This document shows positions 32,225-42,980 of a stretch of DNA of 64,000 bases, one piece after another (positions within the stretch are counted from its first letter, which is position 1; each line of letters starts with the position of its first letter). This stretch comes from Amblyomma americanum. Its lineage: Eukaryota; Arthropoda; Arachnida; Ixodida; Ixodidae. The DNA lies in contig NC_135505.1 of assembly GCF_052857255.1 (NCBI RefSeq), positions 42,473,520-42,537,519 of the forward strand, read 5' to 3'. A program made the translations under genes and the position numbers. The notes beneath the pieces were generated by a model, which saw nothing but the letters and a program-made list of their open reading frames with translations, had not been told where the DNA came from and ran no database searches.

Positions 32225-33150
32225 GTAGTAGTAGTAGTAGAAAACATTTATTCATAGAAAGGTAGGATAAAGAGGCGGGAAAAAACAGATTTTGGGTGGA
32301 GTCCTTATTTCAGGACCCCAATGTCCACCGCAGTTGCTCTTGCTTGGGATATCAGGCTACGCTGGGTCACCAAATCGGAGCTGAGCAGGGCAGACTCCCA
32401 CTGTTCCTGGGATTGATGTTTGTCTAGTTCGGGGGGCTTGCTACCGGAGCAGCCCCATGTTACATGGTATGTTGTTGGAATTCCGCCACACCAGAGGGCA
32501 GATTCCGTCGTATCTATCGGGAAACATGATATGGTATTTGTGTAGGTTTGGGAAGGTGTTCGTCTGTAGTTGTCGCCAGCCCCTCGCCTCTGCCGCCGTT
32601 AGCTTCGAGTGTGGTGGGGGATAGACTTGCTTTTGCGTTCGGAGAAGGAGGAGGCGTTCGCCGTACATAGAGGGAAGAGGGGTGACGTCGGGGAGGTTAG
32701 TCGCTCGGTTGGTGTATCTCGAGCTAGACTGTCCGCGGCCTCGTTTCCCTCGAGCCCCTCGTGCCCAGGAGCCCAAGTGATTTGGTGCTTGCATGTGGAA
32801 TTTTTAACATGTGGGGTAGTCAGAATGGGAGCGATGGAGTGTGGAAGTCTGCCAGTGAGGAAGAGCCGACACGCCGACTGGGAGTCTGTAACAATTTTTA
32901 GTCCGTTTCGCGTGGTATCGCCGTGCTGGATGGCGAGACCGATTGCGGCCGTTTCTGCTACTGTGGGAGAGCAGTTGCGTAGAGAGGCGCTGGCGATTTC
33001 CTTGAAGTTGGTGTCCAAAACTACCGCCACCGCGTTCGTGGAATTGGGGTATATGGCTGCGTCGACGTATACAGCATTTCGTGCCGGTCGGTGTGTGCGG
33101 CGCAGGTAGTCCACTCGCGCCTTTCGTCGTCCCTTTTGTGAGTCCGAGTG
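32225..33150 (-). mobile_element. 5'-truncated I-like LINE with (TAC)n tail and 13-bp target duplication
   Basis: The minus-strand insertion is flanked by AAAACTGGCGGTA at 32212-32224 and 33151-33163. Its 3' end carries AATAAA (32252-32247) and a CTA-repeat tail that appears as (TAG)n at 32222-32240 on plus. Only the RNase H domain and C-terminus are present. Confidence 0.85.
32305..33150 (-). pseudogene. LINE RNase H domain and C-terminus
   Basis: The RNase H motifs are all visible at 33114-32600: YVDAAIYP (first Asp), VAETAAIGLAI (Glu), IVTDSQSACR (Asp) and WAPGHEGLEGNEAAD (His...Asp). A frameshift near 32700 leads into the frame with ERLLLLR.QKQVYPPPH, KLTAAEARGWRQLQT and a Cys-containing tail, ending at TAA (32307-32305). 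RNase H would remove the RNA strand during LINE replication. The endonuclease and RT were never copied because the insertion is 5'-truncated. The full-length I-like element at 37150-42980 has the same domain in the same place, with VDAAEY and SDSRNA motifs, so the two are related but not identical families. Confidence 0.8.
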
Positions 33151-33163
33151 AAAACTGGCGGTA

Positions 33164-34126
33164 TACCAATTGCGGAGACATTTTGTTATAGGAAGTCTCC
33201 CTGACTGCCGCGCTTTGGGGCCTCCTAATATGCAATTTTACCAATTTCTCTAACACATTTTAGTCAATGAAAACCTAAAAACCTAAAGAAAACGTGATCA
33301 AGACACCTCTTAAGTTTATATTCCTCGCAGCTTATTTATATGCAAGCTAACAACATTTTTTCAAACATCAATAAACAAATGCAAAAGAAAAAGGTTTGAA
33401 TTTTTCTGGGCTCTCTTATACAGATAACAGCAGTAACACATACCAGGTGTTACAGAGAAGACTAAGTCATCATCAAAATTAAGCTTTCTCGGATTAGCTC
33501 AGCTAACAAAGCGAAAGTCGTCGGCGTTCATTGTGTTCATTGGTGTTGGCGTTGACAACTTTCTTGGTGATTTTGTGGAAAGGAAGGGCGCATATAACTG
33601 GCCACCTGTGTAAGTGGGCACCTCAATAGTGCGTTGAGGTACGTGATGGTGGTGAGAGAAAGATGTGGGCTGCATGCATTAGCGCTGACAACGTTGTGGC
33701 AGACACGCGGCACTGCAGCAATAGGCCGCAGCCTGACCAACCTCTCGCGATCAGCCATTAATTCAAATGCCACCTGCCAGGGTGGCAGGTTGGGCGCACT
33801 GCTCATCCAGTGTGCGGAACGCACTCAACGCTACAGACGCTAAGCCGCGTCTGCTTGCACGATACATCACAGCTATCGCTCTCTAACAAGGTTCAGCAGT
33901 AGTTGAGCAACAGCTAATATTTTTTTATCCAGCTGATACTCGGCTAGATAACGTGGTCAGGCAGCAGCCGCTGCACGGCTGTGGAGCCCCTGCGCAGAGA
34001 CGACGAAGACTAGGCTTCGCGGCGCGGCGAAGTCACTTGCTGGGTTGCTATGGCAGCGGCGCAGCAAGGACGTTCAAGATCAAACGTAAGGTGACGGCGA
34101 AATCGCTACGACGAAAGCAGGAAAAG
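33164..34126. other. Unassigned intronic DNA
   Basis: No recognisable domain or repeat. A short direct duplication (GCCACCTGCCAGGGTGGCAGGTTGG) near 33768 is itself a small hairpin. Confidence 0.3.
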
Positions 34127-35010
34127 CTTTCGCTTTTAAAATATGGATTTTGCGGCATAGTATACCAGTGCCCGCAAACTGTAGCTAACCAGTAGTTACC
34201 CAGTAGTTAACAGGCAGTAAACCGGGAGGAAGCTGGTTTACTAATTCTGATATTAACTTTTAACTATTAGTTACGCGCCTAGTTGCAGTTGGAGGTAGGT
34301 TACTAATATCCGTATCAGTTTTTAGAATTTCGAAAACGCGATTACCCTCATCGCAGTGGCTCGACAAAATTTGACTACATTATGCGATGGCTCAGTGGTT
34401 AAGGTGCTCATCTGCTGAGCCGGAGTACCCGGGTTGGCACTGAACCTCAGCGGCTGCGCTTCTATGGAGGCGAAACGCAAAAGGCACCCATGCGCTGTGC
34501 ATTATCACTGCACTTTGAAGATCCCTAGTTGGTCGAAATTATTCTGGAGCCCTCCACAACGGCACCTATTTGTTCCTTTCTTCTTTAACTCCCTCCTTCA
34601 TCTCTTCCCTTACGGTGCAATTCGGGTGCCCGCCGAGATTGGCGGGACAGTTACTGTGTCATTTCCTCTTCTCAAAAGCCAATTTTCAAGAACCAGTTAG
34701 CGCCAAAATACATGCGCTTTCGAAAGCATGCAAGCAAAGAAACCTTTCCAGTGCGCGTAACTAGTCGAAACAGCCAAATTTTGTCGATCCATATGGCCAA
34801 AGGTAACCATGTTTTGGAAATTCTAAAAACTTATATGGCTATTACTAACTACCGACTACAAATCTAAAATTACGACTAAGCGCCTAACTGCAATTGTTAA
34901 AAGTTAATTATTAAAATCTAGTTAACCAGCTGAATAGTTAAAACGATTCACCGGAAACAATTCACACTGGTAATACTGTGCCGTAAAAGCCATATTTTAA
35001 AGCCAAAACG
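34127..35010. repeat. Foldback element with a SINE between its arms
   Basis: The arms 34127-34372 and 34768-35010 are imperfect reverse complements. Shared blocks include TTTAAAATATGG, AGT(A/T)(T/A)ACCAGTG, TTAACTTTTAAC, TTTTTAGAATTTC and TCGACAAAATTTG. The spacer contains a plus-strand SINE (34384-34690). Confidence 0.7.
34384..34690 (+). mobile_element. tRNA-derived SINE
   Basis: The head GCGATGGCTCAGTGGTTAAGG (A box) is followed by a mutated B box (CCGGGTTGGCACTGAACC) and then the body: AAGGCACCCATGCGCTGTGC, GGTCGAAATTATTCTGGAGC and GGCACCTATTTGTTCC. It is the same family as 36418-37045. Confidence 0.75.
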
Positions 35011-35769
35011 CATATTTTTGAAACGTCTTCCAGGTAACACCTTGTATTCGGAGTCGCTCAGCTAATGCTAAGGAAAGCTTGAAGAAACAAATGCGCGCGC
35101 TGCAAATATTCTGCACTTGCAAGGTGTAGGTTGTCATCTGTTTTATCCAAACATATTGTTGTGCGCTTATTTTTATTCCTCGAGATGGGAAAGCGAACCA
35201 GCTGCAGGTTTTTTTTTTTATGTGTCAAATCTTGCCGCTTCACTCCTCTGTCAGTAGGTATGCTATACCGTTTTACATCGCCCACGAGCGATTCCTCTTT
35301 AATTCGCTCGCCTTGCATGCTTTGCATCATGTCTACTTGTGAATGACAACGTATCCGGTAACACTGGCATGCGTACATTAGTGAAGTCCTCACTTGGTCT
35401 ACATTTATGTTGAAAATGTTGAGCTAAAGTTAAGAATAACAAGAGAGATAGCGCTACTTGTTAATTACGTACTTCAGAAATATTATGTCCAGCAGAAGGC
35501 GCCTGCTGTATTTCTGCATTATTCGGACCTTTGCATGTTATCTCTTTAAGCTTCGCTAAATTATCTGCAGTGCCTTGCATATCCTTTGGAATAATAATAC
35601 ATTGCTCCGACGTCTCCCTGTACTGCTTTTTTCTGGCCAAATGTTGTAATTTTACCTAATAAAATATGAGAGCACTACGTAAACCGCAATTAGCACCATG
35701 TAAGCAAGGGCCTTAAGCTGTTTGCATGCTATAAACATGTACGACCGGTCGTTGTGTACATTTTTTATG
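35011..35769. other. Unassigned intronic DNA
   Basis: No recognisable feature. Confidence 0.3.
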
Positions 35770-36004
35770 GTCGTTGTTTTATGAAGGTTTAACGCCCCAA
35801 ACCGACTCAGGCTATGAAAGACGCCGTAGTGAAAGGCTTGGGAAATTTCGACCACGTGGGGTTCTTCAACATGCATCGACAACGCATAGTACACGGGGCT
35901 CTCGAATTTCACCTGCATCGAAATTCGACCGCCGAGGCCGGGATCGAACCCGTATCTTTCGGGCCAGCAGCCGAGCGCCATAACCACTCAGCCACCGCGG
36001 CGGC
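35770..36004 (-). mobile_element. tRNA-derived SINE with well-preserved head
   Basis: On the minus strand it begins CCGCCGCGGTGGCTGAGTGG (A box), with B box GGGTTCGATCCCGG, then the body ending GTTTAACG...AACCTTCAT. The tRNA-like head is Ser/Leu-like in having an extended region, but it is a SINE promoter, not a tRNA gene. Confidence 0.8.
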
Positions 36005-36061
36005 ATGTCACGTGTCGCATGTGCAATGTTGAATGCTAACTGTGATGGGTGGCAATTCTAT

Positions 36062-36330
36062 GTAGTAGTAGTAGCGGTGATTTTATCCAAATAATAAAAA
36101 GAAAAGAATGGAAAGATTTTTTCTGCTGCGAGCACCTGAGCTGGGGCAGCGCAAATAAAGGGATATCAGGCAGATTAGAGAAATGAAATAACTATAGCCT
36201 TAAACTATAAAAGGAAGAGTGGTCAGGAACCATGTACAAGTATTATCTTTACAAATTCGCAGTTATATGTCAGAAAAAAAACGAAGAAATTTTGAGGACA
36301 CTGAAGACTGCTTGTGAAATCATGGAATGC
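36062..36330 (-). mobile_element. Possible LINE 3'-UTR fragment with (TAG)n tail
   Basis: Starts with (TAG)4 at 36063-36075 on plus, like the tail of the truncated LINE at 32222-32240, followed by non-coding A/G-rich sequence. No coding part is visible, so the call is weak. Confidence 0.3.
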
Positions 36331-36417
36331 GAAAGAATTAATGTTTAATCGTGGCCCTCGTGGATAGCTCCAAACGAAGACGCGTCCTTTGTTTGTTCTT
36401 GTTCCCAGATCATTACC

Positions 36418-37045
36418 CGCCGCGGTGGCTCATTGGTTAGGGCGCTCGACTACTGAGCCGGAGTTCCCGGGTTCGAACCCGACCGCGGCGACTGCGTTTT
36501 TATGGAGGAAAAACGCTAAGGCGCCCGTGTGCTGTGCGATGTCAGCGCACGTTAAAGATCCCCAGGTGGTCGAAATTATTCCGGAGCCCTCCACTATCAA
36601 CCCACCGCGGCGGCTCAGTGGTTAGGGCGCTCGACTACTGATCCGGAGTTCCCGGGTTCGAACCCGACCGCGGCGGCTGCGTTTTTATGGAGGAAAAACG
36701 CTAAGGCGCCCGTGTGCTGTGCGATGTCAGTGCACGTTAAAGAACCCCAGGTGGTCGAAATTATTCCGGAGCCCTCCACTACGGCACCTATTCCTTTCTT
36801 CTTTCACTCCCTCCTCTATTCCTTCCCTTACGGCGCGGTTCAGGTGTCCAACGATATATGAGACAGATACTGCGCCGTTTCCTCCCCCCCCCAAAAAAAA
36901 ACCAATTATTATTATTAGCCCTCCACTAAGGCACCTCGTTCTTCCTTTCTTCTTTCACTCCCCCCTTTATCGCTTCCCTTACGGCGCGGTTCAGGTGTCC
37001 GCCGATATGCGAGACAGATACTGCGCCATTTCCTTTCCCCAAAAC
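36418..37045 (+). mobile_element. tRNA-derived SINE, split by a second copy
   Basis: The head is at 36418-36490 (CGCCGCGGTGGCTCATTGG and B box GGGTTCGAACCC). The body runs to 36596 and resumes at 36917 with AGCCCTCCACTAAGGCACC, through to CTTTCCCCAAAA. Confidence 0.85.
36597..36916 (+). mobile_element. Full-length SINE nested in a SINE, 12-bp target duplication
   Basis: The insertion is bounded by AGCCCTCCACTA at 36585-36596 and 36917-36928. The A box is GGCGGCTCAGTGG and the B box GGGTTCGAACCC. The 3' end is A-rich followed by (ATT)n. Because the duplication is exact, this is a recent event. Confidence 0.9.
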
Positions 37046-37429
37046 ACCAAAGCGTGCTTGTGGCCTCGAGCGCGTTTGGTTCGCCACCTAGTGGTTGTGT
37101 CGAATTCTGCCTAAGCCTCTTATCTTCTTTAATCGAAACGATGACCCCAGGAGGGGGGGGGGCGCTGCGTTCGCCGTGGTGAGCAGACGTGCTCATATCG
37201 GCTCCGTCGTTAATGCCCGCTTTGGCAGTGCTGATTAGTCTGGATTACGGAGATTTTATTACCACTGTGTTCGTGAAGGTATCCGCTATCATCCGATACT
37301 CGACTTTCCATCCCAGGTGCGTTTTTTATCGATTCATCGGACTTTTCCTGGTTCACCGCCAAGAGGAGACGCTAGGCCGAAGCGAACCCAGGGCTCGCTA
37401 GGCCTAGCCAGCTGTTCTTCTGCCACAAC

Positions 37430-39319
37430 ATGGAGGGTTCCGCCGCCGCTTTGACGCACGGTTCCCAGGTTTCCCAAATGTGCGTGCAAGTAGAAGGAGA
37501 AGAAATTACGCCCGAGGAATTCCGACGCTCGCCCGGATGGCAGCACATCGGCAGGCACACGAGCCGGACACGCCTGCAAGGAACGCAGGGTGAGTCGACT
37601 TCTCGTGCCGATACTCCGAGCTCTCGACAGAAGCCTAAATTCAACAAGAACGTTAGGAGCCCAGTTATTCGGGCGGCTCGCATGCCCGCCATGCCTCTAG
37701 AAGAAATTAAGATCGTCGTGCGGCCCCGCGATGGGCTCGATATTTTCAAGGCAGGAGCTGCATGCGTGGCTAATGCCATCATGGCGGCAGCGGGAATTGA
37801 GACGGCAGACCGAGCTGAGGATATGGCGTGTCCCAATACCCAGCAGAACATTATGGTGCTCAGCACTCCGAGCGAGGAACGAGCGGAGAAGTATGCTTTA
37901 ATTCAAGCTATCAACGTCCGAGGCAAAATATACGAGGTGCGCGCGTACGGAACGACCGCCCACGACACAGTCAAGGGCGTGATCAGGGGCATAGCACTCG
38001 AGGACAGCGAAGCCGAAATAATGCAGCAGATTGTTACCAAGTACAACCCCCTCGCCGTGGGGGCGAAGCGTATCGGAAACACGACGACAGTAATCGTAGT
38101 GTTCAACGGTATCAAGGTTCCCAAGTATGTGCGTTACGGATCCACGCTCTACCCGTGCAGTCTCTACAGGAAGCAAATAGAAGTTTGCAAGGTATGCGGC
38201 AAGGTCGGCCACAGGCGCGACGTGTGCCCCACACCGGACGTTCGCGTTTGCCTTGCCTGCGGTGTTTCTAATCCAAGAGAGGGCCACAAGTGTGTCCCCA
38301 AGTGCAAGCTTTGCGGCGAAGAACACCCCACCGGGGATCGCCTCTGCAGAGCCAAATACAAGGTTCCATACGTCGTACGGCGACGGCGATGGGAACGCCG
38401 TAACGCCGAAGAAGAGCAAGAGCAAGCACTCGAATCAAGCTCGTTTCCACGCCTCGGACGCTCCCGCTCGCGCAGTGCGTCCCGTAGTGGATCCCGCAGC
38501 GCGTCGCGCCATGCCTCACGCCACGCTTCCCGTCATGCCTCGCGCAGCGCATCCCGCGGCCGTGACTCATCTGACGGGAACAGCTTCGGCGTTCAGCGAT
38601 CGCGCTCCCGTGACAGAGTCAGCTGGGCCGACGCCGCAAAGGGCAGAGTTAAAAGCAGCAGCGCTAGCTCCAGCAGCGCCACTAGTGGCCGAACCACGCC
38701 GAGCAGCTGGCAGGCGTGGATTACCAGCCCCTACTACAAGGAACTCGAACAACTCCGCGCAACCAACGCGACGCTGGTAGAAACCACGCGCCGGCTCGCC
38801 CAAGAACTAGCCGAGGCCAAGAAGGAACTCCAAGCACAGCCAGCCCAGCCAGCCACTGTCCCAGCTCAGTCATCCGAGACACGTACACCCGCCGTTATCA
38901 CCGAGCAGAAAACCGACACGCCATCACACCAAGGCACACAATCAATGGATACAACCCAAGACGAGCCCCAGCCGGAGCAGACCACTGACCCAACCCCCAA
39001 GAAACGAGCACGCACCTCATCACGACAGTACAAGGACCTGACCCAATTGGAAACTCAGCTCGAAGCAAAAATCGAAGCGTTCGCCAACACCTACACCAGC
39101 ACGGCTGCCGTCACTGACCAACGCCTGGCGCGGCTGGAGGAGCTGATCACCACGTCCTTCTGCACCATACAAGAGCGTTTCGCCTTCATTGAACAGACCC
39201 TTAAGCCCATAGTACGCAGCCCCACCTTTGTGGCGCAATTCTTCAACCACCCATACCTTCAAGAAGAGACGCAAGCCCCAACTCCGACACAATCATGTCC
39301 CAGCCCCAAGCCACAATAG
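37430..39319 (+). CDS. I-like LINE ORF1: gag-like RNA-binding protein
   Basis: 629 codons from an ATG. The N-terminal 230 residues are a gag-like region (IKIVVRPRDGLDIFKAGA, ALIQAINVRGKIYEVRAYG). Three CCHC-type zinc knuckles follow: CKVCGKVGHRRDVC (253-266), CLACGVSNPREGHKC (274-288) and CKLCGEEHPTGDRLC (292-306). A Ser/Arg-rich domain (about 344-400) consists of repeated SRSAS and SRHAS units, then a Ser-rich and Gln/Thr/Pro-rich tail with a coiled-coil-like stretch (about 435-470). The frame is uninterrupted. It would coat LINE RNA in the ribonucleoprotein. It overlaps ORF2 by 25 nt. Confidence 0.9.
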   Translation: MEGSAAALTHGSQVSQMCVQVEGEEITPEEFRRSPGWQHIGRHTSRTRLQGTQGESTSRADTPSSRQKPKFNKNVRSPVIRAARMPAMPLEEIKIVVRPRDGLDIFKAGAACVANAIMAAAGIETADRAEDMACPNTQQNIMVLSTPSEERAEKYALIQAINVRGKIYEVRAYGTTAHDTVKGVIRGIALEDSEAEIMQQIVTKYNPLAVGAKRIGNTTTVIVVFNGIKVPKYVRYGSTLYPCSLYRKQIEVCKVCGKVGHRRDVCPTPDVRVCLACGVSNPREGHKCVPKCKLCGEEHPTGDRLCRAKYKVPYVVRRRRWERRNAEEEQEQALESSSFPRLGRSRSRSASRSGSRSASRHASRHASRHASRSASRGRDSSDGNSFGVQRSRSRDRVSWADAAKGRVKSSSASSSSATSGRTTPSSWQAWITSPYYKELEQLRATNATLVETTRRLAQELAEAKKELQAQPAQPATVPAQSSETRTPAVITEQKTDTPSHQGTQSMDTTQDEPQPEQTTDPTPKKRARTSSRQYKDLTQLETQLEAKIEAFANTYTSTAAVTDQRLARLEELITTSFCTIQERFAFIEQTLKPIVRSPTFVAQFFNHPYLQEETQAPTPTQSCPSPKPQ

Positions 39320-40020
39320 GATCGCTACCGGGCCTTACGGTCTGGCAGTGGAACTGCAACAGTTACAACAGCAAGAGAGCAGTGCTGCAACAACACATCA
39401 CCACAGTAACCAAGAAACCCGACATTATCCTGCTGCAAGAAACGGCGACGGTGACCCCCACCCTCCCTGGGTATCGCGCTCGTGTTAGCCCGGCGGAGGG
39501 ACGGGGCGTCTGCACGTTCGTCCGCAAAGGGCTCACGTTCATCGAGCACCAACTCAAACACGGCCGCAGCAGGGTGGAATATACCTTCACCGAAATCATC
39601 CCAAACAAACAACGGAAAGGCAGCCTGTTCATCGCCAACATCTACAGTAACCCAAAGCACCAAACACAGAAATTCAAGACCCTACTACACACAGCCAGCA
39701 CCCAAGCCAAAGACAACACGTTGCTGATCGGAGGGGACTTCATCGCCGCCCATCGAGCGTGGGGTTACGTGAAGGATACGGCCAAGGGACGGGACCTATT
39801 ACAAGATATCCTGGACCACAACTGTGCCCTGATCACGGACCCCGCTCATCCCACCCGCATCGGCAACTCCGTAGCACGAGACACCACACCAGACCTTACG
39901 TTCATCAAGAACGACCACACGGGAAAAGTAACCTGGCACAACACCGGCGTCGACCTGGGCAGCGACCACTACATCCTCGAAATTACGATACCAACCAATT
40001 CCGGGGCAACACCATTATGC
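39295..40020 (+). pseudogene. I-like LINE ORF2, endonuclease domain
   Basis: Starts with ATG at 39295 overlapping the end of ORF1. AP-endonuclease motifs: VWQWNCNSY, LLQET (Glu49), GGDFIAAH and LGSDHYILEI. In GGDF(N) the catalytic-site Asn is Ile (residue 150, codon 39742-39744), which should inactivate the nuclease. The frame shifts at a G4 run near 40002-40005, and the protein continues in the next frame with MHKWTDWDGFRKGRP. Loss of the Asn and the frameshift make this copy non-autonomous as sequenced. The domain nicks target DNA. Confidence 0.85.
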
Positions 40021-42893
40021 ACAAGTGGACGGACTGGGACGGCTTCCGTAAGGGACGTCCCACCACAGCACAAGACATCACAGACATCGAAACCTGGACG
40101 GAAGAGCTTTGCGATGCTCTGCACTCGGCCACCAAAACCATCGAAACGGACGAGGACGTCATCGCCATGGATAGCCGCCTGGTCCATCTGTTCGAGGCCA
40201 AACGTTCGATACAGGCGCGCTGGAAGCGGCAACGGTGGAATCGCAAATTGAGAAAGAAGGTAGCCGACTTAAACAGGGCCATTGAACACCACTGCAAGGT
40301 CCTGTGCCGTCAGCAATGGAACGAAATCTGCAACCGAGCTGACAGGCAACTGCATCGCGGTTGCACCTGGAATCTATTTCGGCACCTCCTAAACGAAACC
40401 AAGACCAAGTCACACCAGCGCGACCGCCTCGCCCGCCTCCTGCACACCACCACACAATAACAAGGAAAAGATGCCGTTATCAAGAGCCTGGAAACCAAGT
40501 ATCTGCCGGACACGCCAACGGAAATCCACCCGCCGTACGGGGGGCTGCCCAACGCGCGGCTCGACCGAGACATTACCGTGTCAGAGGTACGAGTAGCGCT
40601 GCACGAGCTCAACACCCGCTCAGCAGCCGGCCCCGATCTCGTTACCAACAAGATGCTACGAAACCTCGACAATGCCTCGATCGAGGCACTAACCCGTTAC
40701 TTCAACGAATGCTGGCGTTCGGGCAAGCTCCCCGGACAGTGGAAAACGGCAAGAACAATCCTGATCCCGAAACCGGGCAAACCACCGGACATCGGCAACC
40801 TGCGTCCCATCTCGCTTACATCCTGCGTGGGCAAGGTGCTGGAGCACGTGGTGGCCAACCGGTGGCAGGAATACCTGGAGAAGGAAGGCCTCTATCCGGA
40901 CACGATGATCGGCTTCCGACACAGACTCAGCACACAAGACGCCATGCTACAACTAAAACAAGAAATCATCGACAACAAGACACAAGACAGCAAAGTAATT
41001 CTGGGGCTCGATCTACAAAGCGCATTCGACAAAGTCAAACACTCAGCCATATTAGCACAAGTATCACGACTCAACATGGGGGTAACGAGCTACAATTACA
41101 TCCAAGACTTCTTGACCAACCGCACGGTGGAACTGCACGCCGGAGACCTCAGACTCCCCGAACGCAAGCTCGGTAGCACGGGTACCCCGCAGGGTTCGGT
41201 CATCTCGCCGTTGCTCTTCAACCTCGTTATGATCGGGGTAGCGAGGGCAGTAGCGGGGACCGGCGTCCGGCATACGATCTACGCCGACGACATTACCCTG
41301 TGGGCGGCCGGCGGCACCGACGCCAGCATCGAGCAACAGCTACAAGCCGCGGTTACCGCCATCGAGCAGCACCTTGACGGCACCGGCCTAGTGTGCTCGC
41401 CATTACGACCGGGACGGAAACGCACTAACCCTCGGGAGTGCGATCACATCAAGATCATGACCGCATCGGGGCAACGCATCCCCGAAGTTCCCAAGATCAG
41501 AGTCCTGGGCCTGCTGCTAAACAAGAGCGGCCGCAACGACGAGACCATCAACAAACTTACCACCAAGGCAATGGACGCCATCCAGCTCATACACCGAGTC
41601 TCGACACGACGGGCGGGCATGCGTGAAGACAGTCTCGTGCGCCTCGTCCAGTCGTTCGTGATCAGTCACATCGCCTACGTTGCGGCCTACCTCAACTGGA
41701 AGGTCACTGGCAGGAACAAGATCAACACGCTGATCAGACGGGCTTACAAGACGGAGACCACGAGTACGGCTCGGTTCCTGCAGCTCGGCGTCCATAACAC
41801 CCTAGAAGAAATAGCCGAGGCGCAGCTCACCGCGCAAATGGAGCGCCTCTCTACCACCAAGACGGGGCGCAGTATACTGACATCCCTGGGTTACAACCCC
41901 CGAACCCCCAGCCGGCAACCATGCGAGATCAGCGAGGAGCCGCGGGCTCACATCCATGTGGACCCCATCCCGAAGAACGTGCACCCCGAATACAACCAAG
42001 AACGGCGGCAGGCACGGGCCCAGGCCCTCATCGAGAAACACGCCCAAGACCCGCACGCCCGGTACGTGGACGCAGCGGAATACAAACGAGAAGGCTTCGC
42101 GGCAGTGGTCGTTGCGGCGGCTACCGGCACCACGACAACGGCAGCGAGCGTGCGGTGCACGGACGCCACAGACGCCGAGGAGGTTGCCATCGCTCTGGCG
42201 ATCTCCGAGGCCGAGTGTCACACCGTGCTCAGTGACTCGAGGAACGCCGTGCGCAACTTTGCCAAGGGGCGAGTGAGCGCGCCGGCGGCCGCCATCATCG
42301 GCAAGCTCCAGCCCCAAGACCGCCGCAGCACCATCCGTATCAAGTGGTTCCCGGCGCACGCGGGCGAGTGTGCATCCTCGCCGAACCACAACGAGACGGC
42401 CCATTCGGCGGCGCGAGCGCTTACCCTCCGCGCCCCCGAGAGTGACCGTTCCGTGTGGTGGTTCGAAACCAAGGACCGCGTAACCAGTTATGGCGAAGTT
42501 ACCATGTGTTACCGCCTAGCTCGACGGACAATGCCGCCTCCCCACACGGCACTCAGTCGGGAGGAGGCCGTCATCCTAAGACAGATACAGACCGGGTCAC
42601 TCCTCGCCCCGGCAGTGCTACACGTACTTCACCCAGAACTCTATCCGAGCGATGTGTGCAATGTTTGTGCAGCTGGTCCGGCGGACCAATGGCACATCAG
42701 GTGGGACTGTGCCAGGTTCCCGACCGAGGCTACCTCCAGGATATACCCGCCCGAACTTCAAAGTGCAGTGCAGTCTGCAGACAAGGACATTCAACTATGG
42801 GCCGTCCAGCAGGCCCGGGGTGCGCTCGAAAAGCACAAGCCTCACGACCCACCACAAACGGGCCGAACGGGGGTAGTGCAGAGGAGGGCATAA
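40020..42893 (+). pseudogene. I-like LINE ORF2: linker, reverse transcriptase, RNase H, CCHC
   Basis: In the frame of 40578, the linker runs to an in-frame TAA at 40458-40460 and then continues open for 771 codons from 40578. RT: AAGPDLVTNKML, RPISLTSCVGK, motif A GLDLQSAFDKVKHS, TGTPQGSVISPLLFN and YADD (residues 235-238 of that stretch). RNase H: RYVDAAEYK, DAEEVAIALAI, VLSDSRNA and WFPAHAGE (about 480-620). The C-terminal zinc motif is CNVCAAGPADQWHIRWDC. With one stop and one upstream frameshift removed, the ORF would span about 1200 codons. The antisense frame at 41802-42404 is a shadow. Confidence 0.88.
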
Positions 42894-42953
42894 CCCCGGG
42901 TCGACGCTTGGCCAACGTCACGACGCGTCAAACCGTCGGTTGCCGGCATCTTC

Positions 42954-42980
42954 AATAAAGTTTTTCCTACCTACCTACCT
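42954..42980 (+). terminator. LINE polyadenylation signal and (CTAC)n tail
   Basis: AATAAA at 42954-42959, then GTTTTTCCTACCTACCTACCT leading into the right target duplication. Confidence 0.8.

Larger units (their letters stand above)
37150..42980 (+). mobile_element. Full-length I-like LINE (two ORFs) with 12-bp target duplication
   Basis: Flanked by ACGATGACCCCA at 37138-37149 and 42981-42992. The 5' end is a run of G's, the 5' UTR runs to 37429, ORF1 is 37430-39319, ORF2 starts at 39295 and the 3' UTR has AATAAA at 42954-42959. The tail is (CTAC)n. It carries EN, RT, RNase H and a C-terminal CCHC, the I-clade layout. It lies antisense in intron 1 of the chromodomain gene. Confidence 0.93.

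Noticed and set aside
35930..36004. tRNA gene on the minus strand
   Set aside because: Same reason; the sequence continues into the SINE body and lacks a clean acceptor stem.
36418..36490. tRNA gene (perfect A and B boxes)
   Set aside because: The head is joined to a repeated non-tRNA body shared by several loci, so it is a SINE promoter.
37898..38570. Minus-strand frames within LINE ORF1
   Set aside because: Shadow frames of the Ser/Arg-rich and zinc-knuckle coding region.
41802..42404. 200-codon minus-strand frame
   Set aside because: Antisense to the LINE RNase H region, with no domain of its own.
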